Shown in pieces: positions 1-8,692 of a DNA stretch of 64,000 nucleotides. Every line of letters starts with the position of its first letter. The first letter of the stretch is position 1. The stretch is from Saprospiraceae bacterium (GTDB taxonomy: Bacteria; Bacteroidota; Bacteroidia; Chitinophagales; Saprospiraceae), in assembly GCA_028285085.1 (NCBI GenBank), contig JANQQI010000080.1, positions 1-64,000 on the forward strand, written 5' to 3'. Under the pieces are notes generated by a model. It saw only the letters and a list, made by a program, of their open reading frames with translations, ran no database searches and was not told where the DNA came from. Made by a program: the position numbers and the translations under genes.

Positions 1-858
1 AAGCCCTTCGGTAAAAGCGCCACCTACCCAGCCATTACCTCGCTTGTAGGAAGCAGCGGCTGAAATCCCCCAGCCATTTTCCAAACGACCGCTCGTAATG
101 CCAAGGGTAGAGCGGGTAAAGCCATTATTACCGATCTCCTGGCGAAAACGCACGCTGCGCTTGGCATCAATCCCTCGGGTTAGAATATTAATCGTTCCGC
201 CGATAGCGGGGATAGACAACTTAGATGCACCGAGTCCACGTTGGACTTGCATCGTTTGGGTAACCAAGTCTAGCCCAAACCAGTTGGACCAATAGACCTG
301 TCCATTTTCCATATCATTGACGGGGATACCGTCGAGCATCACCGCGACATTACGCTGATTGAATCCGCGGATACTGATCCGAGCGTCACCGTCACCGCCG
401 CCACTTTGAGTCGCATACGCACCGGGGGTCGAATTGAGGATCATCGGAATATCTTGTGCGGCCAATTCCTCCTCGATCTTGCGGGTAGAGACATTTGAAA
501 ATGCCACCGGGGTTTCCCGTTCGATGGCAATATCGGCTACCACTTGTACTTCGGTAAGCACTACCGAGTTAGATCCCATTTTAACATTTAGGGTCTGGTT
601 GGCTCGTAGATCGACCGTTCTTGTTTGGTCGTCATAGCCAAGATAGGAAAAGAGTACGTCGTGGGTACCAGCTTCTAACTTGATAAGGTAGTTTCCATCG
701 ATATCTGATACTACGCCTTGATTACCTACTCTGACAGCAGCCCCAATCAACGCTTCGCCAGTTTCGGCGTCGGTGATCACACCGTTCAGCGTGTAGGTCT
801 GCGCTTGGCTCAGATAAGCCAGGGTCAGCAGTAGCGAAAGTACCAAGCCTCGTTTCAT
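1..858 (-). CDS. TonB-dependent receptor, N-terminal part (C-terminus outside window)
   Basis: Outer-membrane TonB-dependent receptor for uptake of an unknown ligand. The reverse-strand frame starts at ATG 858-856 and stays open for 286 codons to the window edge, so the barrel is missing. A signal peptide (about residues 1-20, ending in SQA-Q) is followed by a carboxypeptidase-regulatory-like beta domain (GVITDAETGEALIGAAV, then YLIKLEAGTHDVLFSYLGY), then the plug domain with IRGFNQRNVAVMLDGIPVND and QVQRGLGASKL. These are standard for Bacteroidota receptors. No SusD gene is visible in this window, so I do not call it SusC. The 205-nt leader carries a perfect 14-bp palindrome. The substrate cannot be judged from the plug alone. 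Confidence 0.93.
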   Translation of the reverse strand, partial: MKRGLVLSLLLTLAYLSQAQTYTLNGVITDAETGEALIGAAVRVGNQGVVSDIDGNYLIKLEAGTHDVLFSYLGYDDQTRTVDLRANQTLNVKMGSNSVVLTEVQVVADIAIERETPVAFSNVSTRKIEEELAAQDIPMILNSTPGAYATQSGGGDGDARISIRGFNQRNVAVMLDGIPVNDMENGQVYWSNWFGLDLVTQTMQVQRGLGASKLSIPAIGGTINILTRGIDAKRSVRFRQEIGNNGFTRSTLGITSGRLENGWGISAAASYKRGNGWVGGAFTEGL

Positions 859-918
859 AAATTTTTGTTTTGAGTTTAGATTAGAACAACTATTTGATCA
901 AAAGCGGATGTAATTCTC

Positions 919-932
919 GACAGTGCACTGTC
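919..932. promoter_or_regulatory. Perfect 14-bp palindrome in the TonB receptor leader
   Basis: GACAGTGCACTGTC is its own reverse complement and lies 61 nt upstream of the receptor start. A dimeric regulator site is one reading. It could also form a small hairpin in the 5' UTR. Only one copy is seen, so the assignment is tentative. Confidence 0.35.
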
Positions 933-1063
933 AGTCGGTAAGGCTGATACTGCCTTGCGTTTAGATTAAAAGCAAAGGCAGGGAAAGAAAAGAGTATAAA
1001 TATTAAACAAGAAAGAGGTTGTCATCCAGATATAGACAACAACCCCTTCCGTCAGTATATCGC

Positions 1064-2200
1064 TTATTTTTCAATAACCAACTTCTGAATAGACAATTGG
1101 TTACCTGCAAAGTGCAATTTCACTAAGTACATGCCACCACTAAGATCACCGAGATTGATCTCAGCACGCTCAGTATTCAATCCTGCCGTTTCACTACGCA
1201 GTACTTGTCCCATTAAGTTAGAGATTTCAATGCGCTGAATCGCTTCTGGTGCTTCAACGACAACGAAACCTTCTGCAGGGTTAGGGAACATCGAAAATGG
1301 AATCACATTCACTTGAGTAGTAAATACACCCGTAGAGCAACTAAAAACATCACCCAAAGCATTGTCATCACAATCGCTGGTGTGTACGCCAAGGTATTCA
1401 AATGAATTTTTGAAAGTGCTGATCCACTCTTCTCCTTGGAAAGTACCGCCACTCTGGAAAATAACGTCTTCAAAAGCATTACGTCCTGCTGCGATTTCAG
1501 GCTTACGAATCAAAGTGCGATCGCGAGTCAACCAGAAACCATCTGCATTTACCCAAGCAGGCTCGTCAATTGTGTTTTCAGGATCTTCACCAATCACACC
1601 GATGACATCGATCAAGTTGGATCCATCAGGTGCTACCTCAGAACCAGTAATCAAAGCAACAGCATCGTTACCATTGAAGTACATGGTGTTATTTACATCG
1701 TAGACCGGACACAAGAAGATATCCGCCTTACACTGCAAATCATAATTCTCATCGTAATCATCACCAAAGATGGCTGAACCATTGTCATTATATTGTGGGC
1801 CGAAAATCACATTATCGTTTTCGTCCAACTCAGGTTCACCAGTCACAAAATCAAAAAGTGTATCAATTAGATTGTAACCATTCCATACCGGTTTGTCTAA
1901 TTGAGAATCCCATAAATCCATGTTTTGCTTATCGATCACGATGACGTATACGTCATAAGACTCCAGCATCACATCTGGCAACGGCAGAATTTTTTCCGAA
2001 GGCGCAGTAGTGCTACCATTACTAAAACGTACCAGAGAGTAGTTGGACAGGTTAATCGCAGACCCGGTTGGATTGTAAATTTCCAAGGCCTTATTATTTG
2101 CATAGCCTTCAACGTACTCGGAGATAAACAGATCAGAGCATTGTGCGCTCAGCATCGAAGTCGTCAGCAACAAGCCGAAAAAAAGTAGAACTCTTTGCAT
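1064..2200 (-). CDS. Secreted lamin-tail-domain protein with T9SS type A sorting tail
   Basis: A 378-aa exported protein of unknown substrate. Residues 1-19 form a signal peptide ending SMLSA-Q. Residues about 22-110 resemble a lamin tail (LTD) domain: DLFISEYVEGYANNKALEIY followed by NLSNYSLVRFSNG, a pattern common in secreted nucleases and surface proteins. No nuclease catalytic motif is recognisable in the middle. The last 80 residues are a type A T9SS sorting domain (FPNPAEGFVVVE, then ISNLMGQVL, GGMYLVKL, QKLVIEK), so the protein is probably carried across the outer membrane and cell-surface anchored or released. The gene is monocistronic, with a TACTTTTG -7 element at 2305-2298. Function beyond surface display is unknown. 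Confidence 0.88.
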   Translation of the reverse strand: MQRVLLFFGLLLTTSMLSAQCSDLFISEYVEGYANNKALEIYNPTGSAINLSNYSLVRFSNGSTTAPSEKILPLPDVMLESYDVYVIVIDKQNMDLWDSQLDKPVWNGYNLIDTLFDFVTGEPELDENDNVIFGPQYNDNGSAIFGDDYDENYDLQCKADIFLCPVYDVNNTMYFNGNDAVALITGSEVAPDGSNLIDVIGVIGEDPENTIDEPAWVNADGFWLTRDRTLIRKPEIAAGRNAFEDVIFQSGGTFQGEEWISTFKNSFEYLGVHTSDCDDNALGDVFSCSTGVFTTQVNVIPFSMFPNPAEGFVVVEAPEAIQRIEISNLMGQVLRSETAGLNTERAEINLGDLSGGMYLVKLHFAGNQLSIQKLVIEK

Positions 2201-2297
2201 ATTGAATTTAAATTTTGTTGAAAAAAGGAATAAGGGCGCTTGTTAGTTAGTTCTCGGTGGGGAAAAGCCGCATTTTCTCAGCGGCTCAAATCTTGCA

Positions 2298-2305
2298 CAA
2301 AAGTA
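2298..2305 (-). promoter_or_regulatory. Bacteroidota -7 promoter element (TAnnTTTG)
   Basis: On the minus strand this reads TACTTTTG, matching the Bacteroidota sigma-A -7 consensus TAnnTTTG, about 98 nt upstream of the lamin-tail protein start. No clean TTG -33 box is seen at the expected spacing. Confidence 0.45.
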
Positions 2306-2447
2306 ATACAAAAAGCCACATTATCAGTGGGAACTTAGGTTAATTTTCCGTAAACTGTCTGCCAGCGATTATTTTTTCCACTTTTTGTAATTTCGGGGCC
2401 GATTTCCCCAGTTTCATTACACTTTTGACCATCTTATACCGCACCTT

Positions 2448-3746
2448 TTGATTGAAAAAACACCACTAAAGCTCAGTCCGGCTTTTCAATATGTACTCGA
2501 TAGCCTCGAAAAGACCAAACACAGTATGTTTGTGACCGGGCGTGCGGGGACAGGAAAGTCCACATTATTGCAGTTATTTCGCAAAACGACCCGCAAAAAA
2601 ACCATTGCGCTGGCCCCTACCGGAGTGGCAGCGCTAAATGTACGGGGCCAGACGATCCATTCCTTTTTTAATTTTCCCGCCAAGCCGCTCAATCGCCGAG
2701 AGATTCGCAAACGGCGCAACACCAAGCTGTACAAAAGTATTGACGTGATTATCATCGATGAGATCTCAATGGTTCGGGCGGATTTGCTGGATAACATCGA
2801 CTATTTCCTACGTCTCAATCGCGATAACATGGTCGATCCTTTCGGAGGCGTACAGATGGTTTTCTTCGGCGATTTGTTTCAGTTGCCACCGATTGTCTCC
2901 ACAGAAGTGGAAAAAGAGTTGTTTAGCAGTTTTTACGATAGCCCCTACTTTTTTGCCGCTAAGGTTTTTGAGGAAGGGTTTGAAATGGAAAAGGTGGAAT
3001 TGCGAGAAACCTATCGACAAGAGTCAAGGCATTTCATTCGTTTGCTGGATGCCATCCGGGTCAATCAAATCGATTATGATGATCTGATGGATCTCAACGA
3101 GCGTCATGTGCCGAAATTCCAGGCGGAGGATTACTATATCACGCTTTCGACCCGCAATGCTATCGTGAATCAGATCAACGAAACGGAGCTGAATCGCCTC
3201 GATTCTGAAGAATTCACTTATTTGGCTTCCGTCACGGGCAACTTTCACGCGCGCCTCTTCCCTACCGATGCCGCGCTCAAACTCAAGGCAGGTGCTCAGG
3301 TCATGTTCGTCAAGAATGATCCTCGCAAGCGGTTTGTGAATGGTACCATTGGTAAAATTTTGCGCCTCGACTCCCATAATATTATGGTGCAACTAGAAGA
3401 TCGGGACGGCAGTAAGCGCCAGATCGAAGTAGAACGCCTCGAATGGGAAATCCAGAAATACAAGCTCAACGAGAAAGAAGGAAATAAAATCGAAACCGAA
3501 ATCGTCGGCACCTTTAAGCAGTATCCACTCCGCCTAGCCTGGGCCATCACGATCCACAAGAGCCAAGGTAAAACCTTTGACAAGGTGATCATTGAGTTGG
3601 GCCGAGGTGCTTTTGAGCACGGGCAAACCTACGTCGCCCTTAGCCGGTGCCGCACCCTGGAAGGCATCGTGCTCCGCCAGCCGATCACCCAACGGGATAT
3701 TATGGTGGATGATCGGATTGTGGAGTATTACGAGCAGAATTTCTAG
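2448..3746 (+). CDS. PIF1/RecD-like ATP-dependent DNA helicase
   Basis: A 432-aa superfamily 1B helicase, probably acting in DNA repair or replication. Walker A is GRAGTGKS at residues 31-38, and Walker B is IIIDEISMV near residue 103, with the DEISM form typical of PIF1/RecD. The motif V/VI region near the C-terminus reads THKSQGKTFD and GQTYVALSRC. The start is unusual: the frame is open from a TAA at 2388 and contains no ATG before Walker A, so TTG at 2448 is the best candidate. It is somewhat short and lacks the C-terminal accessory domain found in some Bacteroidota relatives. It stands alone. Family assignment is firm; the specific substrate is not known. Confidence 0.9.
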   Translation: MIEKTPLKLSPAFQYVLDSLEKTKHSMFVTGRAGTGKSTLLQLFRKTTRKKTIALAPTGVAALNVRGQTIHSFFNFPAKPLNRREIRKRRNTKLYKSIDVIIIDEISMVRADLLDNIDYFLRLNRDNMVDPFGGVQMVFFGDLFQLPPIVSTEVEKELFSSFYDSPYFFAAKVFEEGFEMEKVELRETYRQESRHFIRLLDAIRVNQIDYDDLMDLNERHVPKFQAEDYYITLSTRNAIVNQINETELNRLDSEEFTYLASVTGNFHARLFPTDAALKLKAGAQVMFVKNDPRKRFVNGTIGKILRLDSHNIMVQLEDRDGSKRQIEVERLEWEIQKYKLNEKEGNKIETEIVGTFKQYPLRLAWAITIHKSQGKTFDKVIIELGRGAFEHGQTYVALSRCRTLEGIVLRQPITQRDIMVDDRIVEYYEQNF

Positions 3747-3824
3747 CAGATTAAGGTTGGAGATGTTAGACGATAAATATTAGACTTTAGATTATTGAAA
3801 ACTTTATAGAATAACTCCAGCCAG

Positions 3825-4292
3825 ATGAATCAAGCTATCACTTTCCGTCAAGCGGTCCTTACGGATGTTCCCCATATCGTTGCTATGCTGGCCGATGATC
3901 CTCTGGGGCAAGAACGTGAGCAATTCGCGGATCCCCTACCCCAACTGTACTTCGATGCTTTCGAACATATCGAACGGGATACCAATCAAGAATTAATGGT
4001 CGTTGTCCAAGATATTCACGTCATCGGTACTTTTCAGATGAGTTTTATACCCTATTTGACCTACCGGGGTGGTATCCGCGCTCAAATCGAAGCAGTACGC
4101 ATTCATAAAGATTTTCGGGGACAGGGGATCGGTGAACGCGTATTTCGCTGGGCGATCGAGCGGGCGCAAGCCCGCGGGGCGCACCTGCTACAATTAACCA
4201 CCGATAAAAAACGGCCCGATGCGATTCGGTTTTATGAGAAGTTAGGTTTTAAGGCGAGTCACGAAGGGATGAAGTTGCATTTTAAAAAATGA
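3825..4292 (+). CDS. GNAT-family N-acetyltransferase
   Basis: A 155-aa cytoplasmic acetyl-CoA-dependent acyltransferase of the GNAT fold. The acetyl-CoA-binding motif A is clear: EAVRIHKDFRGQGIGERVF (about residues 89-107), with the R-G-Q-G-I-G pyrophosphate loop, and the C-terminal IRFYEKLGFKASHEGMKL is the motif B region. The length is normal for a single-domain GNAT. It starts at an ATG 78 nt after the helicase stop and may share its transcript. The acceptor substrate cannot be predicted. Confidence 0.88.
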   Translation: MNQAITFRQAVLTDVPHIVAMLADDPLGQEREQFADPLPQLYFDAFEHIERDTNQELMVVVQDIHVIGTFQMSFIPYLTYRGGIRAQIEAVRIHKDFRGQGIGERVFRWAIERAQARGAHLLQLTTDKKRPDAIRFYEKLGFKASHEGMKLHFKK

Positions 4293-4606
4293 ACTATTCA
4301 AAAAACAATCAAAACATCTATAAATCGCTCCTTTTTTCCAACATAATTCCTAATGAGAAGACCATACATTAGAAAACTAGCATCCTATTTTAATGAATAC
4401 GGCATGTTCAAAAACAACATTTCATAGTAATACATTTGCAAAAAAAGTATCCACTCTATATTTACGAATATTTTCTCATCGCTCCCTTTTCCATTATTCC
4501 AAATAGACCATAAGCTTGAAAGATGGCATCTTAAAAAATCTCCTTTCCCATTCTAATTTCTAATCCCAATTCCCTATTTTAGTTCCGATTCAAATCCTAA
4601 GCAATT
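4293..4606. other. Intergenic gap, nothing recognised
   Basis: This AT-rich spacer between the GNAT gene and the 43-aa peptide gene has no supported ORF, repeat or RNA gene. It presumably carries the promoter of the small gene. Confidence 0.6.
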
Positions 4607-4738
4607 ATGGCCAAATCAAAACGTAAACGTAGACTCGAAAAGCGTGATCAGCAGGATGCACGTAAGATTTTTACGGTGGTTATCATTGCCACCGTTGTCT
4701 TAATGATCTTGTTGTTTTTGTTGTTCCGAAGTGTTTAA
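4607..4738 (+). CDS. Small single-pass membrane protein (43 aa)
   Basis: A short ORF starting at ATG 4607 and ending at TAA 4736-4738. The product begins MAKSKRKRRLEKRDQQDAR, a strongly basic head, followed by one hydrophobic helix (about residues 22-40) and a short RSV tail. The positive-inside rule predicts a cytoplasmic N-terminus. The charge/hydrophobic layout and lysine/arginine density look like a real small membrane protein rather than chance. Its stop codon interlocks with that of the convergent gene on the other strand (TTAA shared). Function unknown. Confidence 0.6.
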   Translation: MAKSKRKRRLEKRDQQDARKIFTVVIIATVVLMILLFLLFRSV

Positions 4739-6216
4739 TCAATGTTGCGCCGCAGCAGATAATACTTAACTGGCGCCGTTCCCGGCCAGGGCCGGGGCGT
4801 AATGGTGTCGGCAAGCACGAAGGTTGAAGTCGCAGGCAACTCTGGCTCAATAGTCAATAAAACAGCGCTAGCAGATGCGGCCTTTTCCGGCCAAGACACC
4901 GTTTGCCAGCCCTTCGCCTGTAGATAAAGTTGCAGGCTAGGTTCTCCTTCCAAAGCCGATGGTAATGCTACCGTTGGTGTAGTTATTTCACTACCAGCCA
5001 CACGCTCCGCTAATTGACGGTAGCTATTCCGATAGTTCTCTAATAGCGGATTCACCTGAAGCCAAAATAGCAGTACCGCCAAGGCACCACTCAGCGTGAT
5101 CCCACCAATAATCAAACGACGGCTTATCGAGAAAAGACCAATGACGGCCATGAAGCTAAAGCCCCAATATAAAACACTCCATACCATCATACTGCGAAAA
5201 CCAATGCCACGCCATTCGATGGCCCCCCCCATCATTAGTAGGAATAGGCTTAGGCAAGTGATGACGACTTGAAGGACGGCAACCGTACGTACGACAGGCC
5301 TATAAGGATAATTGGGGTGAAAATAAAGGCCAACTTGCTTGGCGATAAGTAGAATCAAAGCCATTTGTAAGATCAAACCGTAACTCAGGATCGCAGACAA
5401 GAGGAATACACTTAAAATAACAGCCAGCTCTTCGCGGCGGCGCAGCTTTTGGATCAGATCCCAGAGCGCCGCTGGCAGAAAGCCCAACCAAGGTAGTATG
5501 CCGATGAATTGCCACAGCAGAAATTTTCCAAAACCGGCTTGCCCATAAGCGAACTGAAAGTTGATCGTAGACCACCCAAATCCACCAAGACCACCCACCA
5601 ACGTCGGTACGATAATCAAGGTGCCTAGCACGAGACTATTTCTTAAACGCTTCCCTTGGGGATGAAGCACCATTAAACCACCGACGATCACCCAGCTATA
5701 GATCAGCATGGCTAATGGATGTATCAAGAATCCGCCAAAAGCGGTTAGGACGAACAGAATCTTCCAAAGCAAGTCATTTTGCTTAAGATGACGCAAAGTG
5801 CTGGCAAAAAAGAGCAATTGGAAAGTCATCAGCCAGGTATCAGCTACGGCAAATTTGGCCAAATTGATTACGAGCCAAGTACTCGCCAGCACAATCAACG
5901 AAAACACGGTAGTGCTTTCGCCCAAGAGGCGCCGCGCCATGGCGTACCATCCAATGGCCGCGGCCACCAAGGCTAAGATGCCCGGCAAGCGTAGATTAAA
6001 CCAATCGAGGCCGCGCCATTGATATATCCAATCCAACAGACGCGCGGGCAATGGCCCAAGGTCACTGACTTCCGCCTGAGCGGCCAAAATGCTGGCCGTC
6101 TCTGCTGGAGATAGAACAGTATTGGCCTCATTCATCAACAGCAAACTGCCCGCCGAAATGGCGACTAGAATCAGCAAAAAGAGTTGGAATCGTCCCGAAT
6201 GCGGCGCTGCGTTCAT
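4735..6216 (-). CDS. Multi-pass membrane protein, GT39/ArnT-like glycosyltransferase
   Basis: A 493-aa polytopic inner-membrane protein, about ten hydrophobic helices, of the dolichyl/undecaprenyl-phosphate-mannosyltransferase-like class (GT-C fold). After TM1, the first periplasmic loop contains LSPAETASILAAQ and a WFNLRLPGIL segment, where GT39 enzymes carry their acidic catalytic motif. The second helix block (SLIVLASTWLVINLAKFAVADT) includes the A-D-T-W feature common in this family. A soluble C-terminal domain of about 110 residues follows the last TM. The canonical DExxY is not obvious, so catalytic activity is uncertain. It is not in an operon: it faces the small peptide gene and diverges from the DUF6569 lipoprotein. 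Confidence 0.72.
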   Translation of the reverse strand: MNAAPHSGRFQLFLLILVAISAGSLLLMNEANTVLSPAETASILAAQAEVSDLGPLPARLLDWIYQWRGLDWFNLRLPGILALVAAAIGWYAMARRLLGESTTVFSLIVLASTWLVINLAKFAVADTWLMTFQLLFFASTLRHLKQNDLLWKILFVLTAFGGFLIHPLAMLIYSWVIVGGLMVLHPQGKRLRNSLVLGTLIIVPTLVGGLGGFGWSTINFQFAYGQAGFGKFLLWQFIGILPWLGFLPAALWDLIQKLRRREELAVILSVFLLSAILSYGLILQMALILLIAKQVGLYFHPNYPYRPVVRTVAVLQVVITCLSLFLLMMGGAIEWRGIGFRSMMVWSVLYWGFSFMAVIGLFSISRRLIIGGITLSGALAVLLFWLQVNPLLENYRNSYRQLAERVAGSEITTPTVALPSALEGEPSLQLYLQAKGWQTVSWPEKAASASAVLLTIEPELPATSTFVLADTITPRPWPGTAPVKYYLLRRNID

Positions 6217-6350
6217 GCATCAATTGATTTGGCTGCAAAGAAGGGGAATTATTGGAATTTTACCAAATCAGGCTTCCCACCAGAAGCTAACCAATTTGCC
6301 TCCCGATAGTTGTAAATCCGGGCAGAAATTAATATTTTGCTACTTTATAG

Positions 6351-6367
6351 TTTAGTTATTAACTAAA
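6351..6367. promoter_or_regulatory. 8+8 bp inverted repeat between divergent genes
   Basis: TTTAGTTA, one T, then TAACTAAA form a perfect inverted repeat in the 216-nt spacer between two divergently transcribed genes, 66 nt upstream of the lipoprotein start. It could be an operator or a small hairpin; low sequence complexity makes chance a real possibility. Confidence 0.25.
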
Positions 6368-6432
6368 GCAAACGAACCCAACTCACCACTGACGACATAG
6401 ACAACTTTCTTATTTTTTCGAAATTCTCAATT

Positions 6433-7461
6433 ATGAAGAAAATACCTTTCCTTTTACTTGTGTTTCTCGCGGCCTGTTCTTTAGACCAAAATGAAACACC
6501 GGTAACGAGTGATGCACATTCATCTAACAATAGCATAAGTGTAGATCTGAGTGAGCAACCGGAGCTGCAATACGAAAACATGCAAATCTATCCGATTATG
6601 GGTGATGCAGACTTTATTGCACAAAACGAGGTCCTGGCGGGATTTAAAAACCTTAAAGAAGGGATTGAAATTAATGGATTCCGCATTACAGAGAAAAAGC
6701 CATTCGGTCGCTTCGAAGATCCCGGTGCCGTAAATACGCTGACCGTGCAAAATAAATCGCAGGATACCATCATCTTGATGGAAGGCGATGTGGTGGAAGG
6801 CGGTAATCAAGATCGTATGTTAGCCCAGCACATGGTCGTACCACCACGTACCATTTCTGATATTCCGGTTTTTTGTGTGGAAAAAGGCCGCTGGAATTAT
6901 CGACCACCAGCAGTTGAAGGTGAAGCTGGTCCACAAGAATTGGCCTTGAGTCACCGTGAAGCTCAAAATCGTAAAGTTGGTGCTTTCACCGGTTACTACA
7001 ATATTGCTTCGACCGATTTGCGCCGCACCATGAAGCAAACGAATAATCAGCAAGCCGTTTGGGATAAAGTGGGTGATCTGACGGCTATCAATAATGCGGA
7101 GTCCAGCACAGGTACTTACGCCAATCTGAAAAACTCATCGGATTTTGTGGAAAAAAGAGACAGCTATCGTTCTTTCTTTTTTGACAAATTTGAGGAGAAA
7201 AAAGAAGTCATTGGTATGCTCGTCGTGAGTGGCAATGAAATTATTGGGGTTGATGTTTTTGGTCATCCTGATTTGTTTGCCAAGCAGTACCCTATTTTAC
7301 TGGATGCCTACATTACGGACGTAATCAGCAAAAAAGAAGACAAGGTGACGGTATCTGCGAAAACCGTTGAGCGCTACGCGCAGAAATTGCAACGCGAATT
7401 GGGTAAATCCAACGAAGACGTTTTTGAATACAATGGTGCTTTTGTGCATTATTCTGAATAG
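6433..7461 (+). CDS. Lipoprotein with ARPP/DUF6569 domain
   Basis: A 342-aa predicted lipoprotein: MKKIPFLLLVFLAAC places the lipobox cysteine at residue 15. The rest matches the ARPP family (DUF6569), recognised by LTVQNKSQDTIILMEGDVVEGG, then the QDRMLAQHMVVPP segment, PVFCVEKGRW, and a late RDSYRSFFFDKF and NEIIGVDVFGHPDLF. The biochemical function of this family is not established. It is a single gene with a strong terminator 16 nt after the stop. The absence of an acidic export signal after the cysteine suggests a periplasm-facing rather than surface lipoprotein (inference). Confidence 0.82.
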   Translation: MKKIPFLLLVFLAACSLDQNETPVTSDAHSSNNSISVDLSEQPELQYENMQIYPIMGDADFIAQNEVLAGFKNLKEGIEINGFRITEKKPFGRFEDPGAVNTLTVQNKSQDTIILMEGDVVEGGNQDRMLAQHMVVPPRTISDIPVFCVEKGRWNYRPPAVEGEAGPQELALSHREAQNRKVGAFTGYYNIASTDLRRTMKQTNNQQAVWDKVGDLTAINNAESSTGTYANLKNSSDFVEKRDSYRSFFFDKFEEKKEVIGMLVVSGNEIIGVDVFGHPDLFAKQYPILLDAYITDVISKKEDKVTVSAKTVERYAQKLQRELGKSNEDVFEYNGAFVHYSE

Positions 7462-7476
7462 CTTTTTAGAGCGTAA

Positions 7477-7514
7477 AAAAAAACGGTTAGTGGTGATCCG
7501 CTAACCGTTTTTTT
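7477..7514 (+). terminator. Rho-independent terminator
   Basis: CGGTTAG (7484-7490) pairs with CTAACCG (7501-7507) across a 10-nt loop, extended by A-run/T-run pairing and followed by seven Ts. It closes the DUF6569 lipoprotein gene and could work in both directions. Confidence 0.88.
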
Positions 7515-7586
7515 ATTTGGTCAATTCATCTACTATTTTGAATTGGGATAAATCCCGAAAGCTGATTATTTTCGTCATCAAAAAAA

Positions 7587-8171
7587 ATGAAGCTAAACCT
7601 AGATATTGCTGTACCAAGTAAGCCAGAATGGATTGAAGCGGTGATGAATGACTTCCCGGCCTTTTTACAAGATCACGCCGATTGCGAGCGTAAAGCCTCT
7701 GCCATGGCGATGTCTTTTGTCGCCAAATATCCCGATCGAGTGGAAATTATCCCGGAATTAATTGCGACGGCCGTTGAGGAATTAGAGCATTTTCAACAGG
7801 TTTATGAATTGATGGCGTCCCGCAATATTCAGCTCACCCATTCGATTGGCGAAGATAAATATGTCAAGTCTTTAATTAAGCAGTGCCATTCCGGGCGAAC
7901 CGAACGCTTTTTAGATCGTTTACTTATTGCATCGGTTTTGGAAACGCGTGGAGCCGAAAGGTTTAAGTTAGTCGCCGAAGCACAAGAAGATCCACAGATG
8001 GCTCGCTTTTATAAAACCTTGTGGGTCTCAGAAGCCAAGCACGGACATATTTTTGTAAAGATGGCTTTAAATTATTTTGAAGAAGAACAAGTATATAGCC
8101 GCCTACGTTGGTGGATCGATCGTGAAGCCATGGCCATTGAACAATTGGAAATTCGACCGGCCTTACATTAA
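7587..8171 (+). CDS. miaE: tRNA-(ms2io6A)-hydroxylase MiaE
   Basis: A non-haem di-iron monooxygenase that hydroxylates the isopentenyl group of 2-methylthio-N6-isopentenyl-adenosine at tRNA position 37. The 194-aa length is typical. Ferritin-like di-iron ligands are visible: E34, E65 with H68 (in AVEELEHFQQ), a glutamate in LETRGAE (about 119-124), and E149 with H152 (SEAKHGH). Its substrate is made by MiaA, encoded at 42637 in this window, plus MiaB. It starts at an ATG after a run of seven As, an AT-rich leader usual in Bacteroidota. The DUF4174 gene follows 65 nt later. Confidence 0.93.
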   Translation: MKLNLDIAVPSKPEWIEAVMNDFPAFLQDHADCERKASAMAMSFVAKYPDRVEIIPELIATAVEELEHFQQVYELMASRNIQLTHSIGEDKYVKSLIKQCHSGRTERFLDRLLIASVLETRGAERFKLVAEAQEDPQMARFYKTLWVSEAKHGHIFVKMALNYFEEEQVYSRLRWWIDREAMAIEQLEIRPALH

Positions 8172-8236
8172 TATGCACAACGATAATTGAGTTCTCATTT
8201 CTTCGCAGTTTAAATCAGTTCATACTTTTTGAATAT

Positions 8237-8692
8237 ATGCTTAGAATATTATCGAGTTTCGTTATTGTCGGTCTAGCCCTGACCTTTATGAGTTCTGCGT
8301 ATTTTCGGTATTCGGGAAATTGTAAAAATGTTCCGCATTATCGATGGGAAAATCGCTTGATCCTATTACTCAGCAAAGCTTCAGATCACCAACTCGTAAA
8401 AAAGCAGATCAGTATTCTTGAGTATGAACAAGCAGGCTTAGAAGAAAGACATTTGCGCGTATTTACCATTTCCTCCCATCACGTTCAGCATTTATTTCCC
8501 AATAAAAGCGTGGACTGTTCGCCCTGGGAATTTTATCCTGCCTTGAAAAAATCCTTGCCTGAATTTCAATATTTACTCATTGGAAAAGATGGTGGCGTTA
8601 AACTACGTTCGGATACGATTGTCTCTATTGACCAACTATTTTCTACTATCGATGCTATGCCGATGCGACAGCAAGAAATGAGGCGTCATTAA
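8237..8692 (+). CDS. DUF4174 domain-containing protein
   Basis: A 151-aa protein with one N-terminal hydrophobic segment (signal anchor or signal peptide, residues 1-22). The DUF4174 pattern is clear: HYRWENRLILLL at the start of the domain, then a QISILEYEQAGLEERHLRVF stretch, and the C-terminal LLIGKDGGVKLR plus IDAMPMRQQEM. The fold is predicted thioredoxin-like, but no CxxC active site is present. The domain's role is unknown. It follows miaE on the same strand and may be cotranscribed. Confidence 0.85.
   Translation: MLRILSSFVIVGLALTFMSSAYFRYSGNCKNVPHYRWENRLILLLSKASDHQLVKKQISILEYEQAGLEERHLRVFTISSHHVQHLFPNKSVDCSPWEFYPALKKSLPEFQYLLIGKDGGVKLRSDTIVSIDQLFSTIDAMPMRQQEMRRH

Noticed and set aside
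2758-3087. Long plus-strand open frame inside the helicase gene
   Set aside because: It is a shadow of the PIF1-like helicase frame, which has all the conserved motifs.
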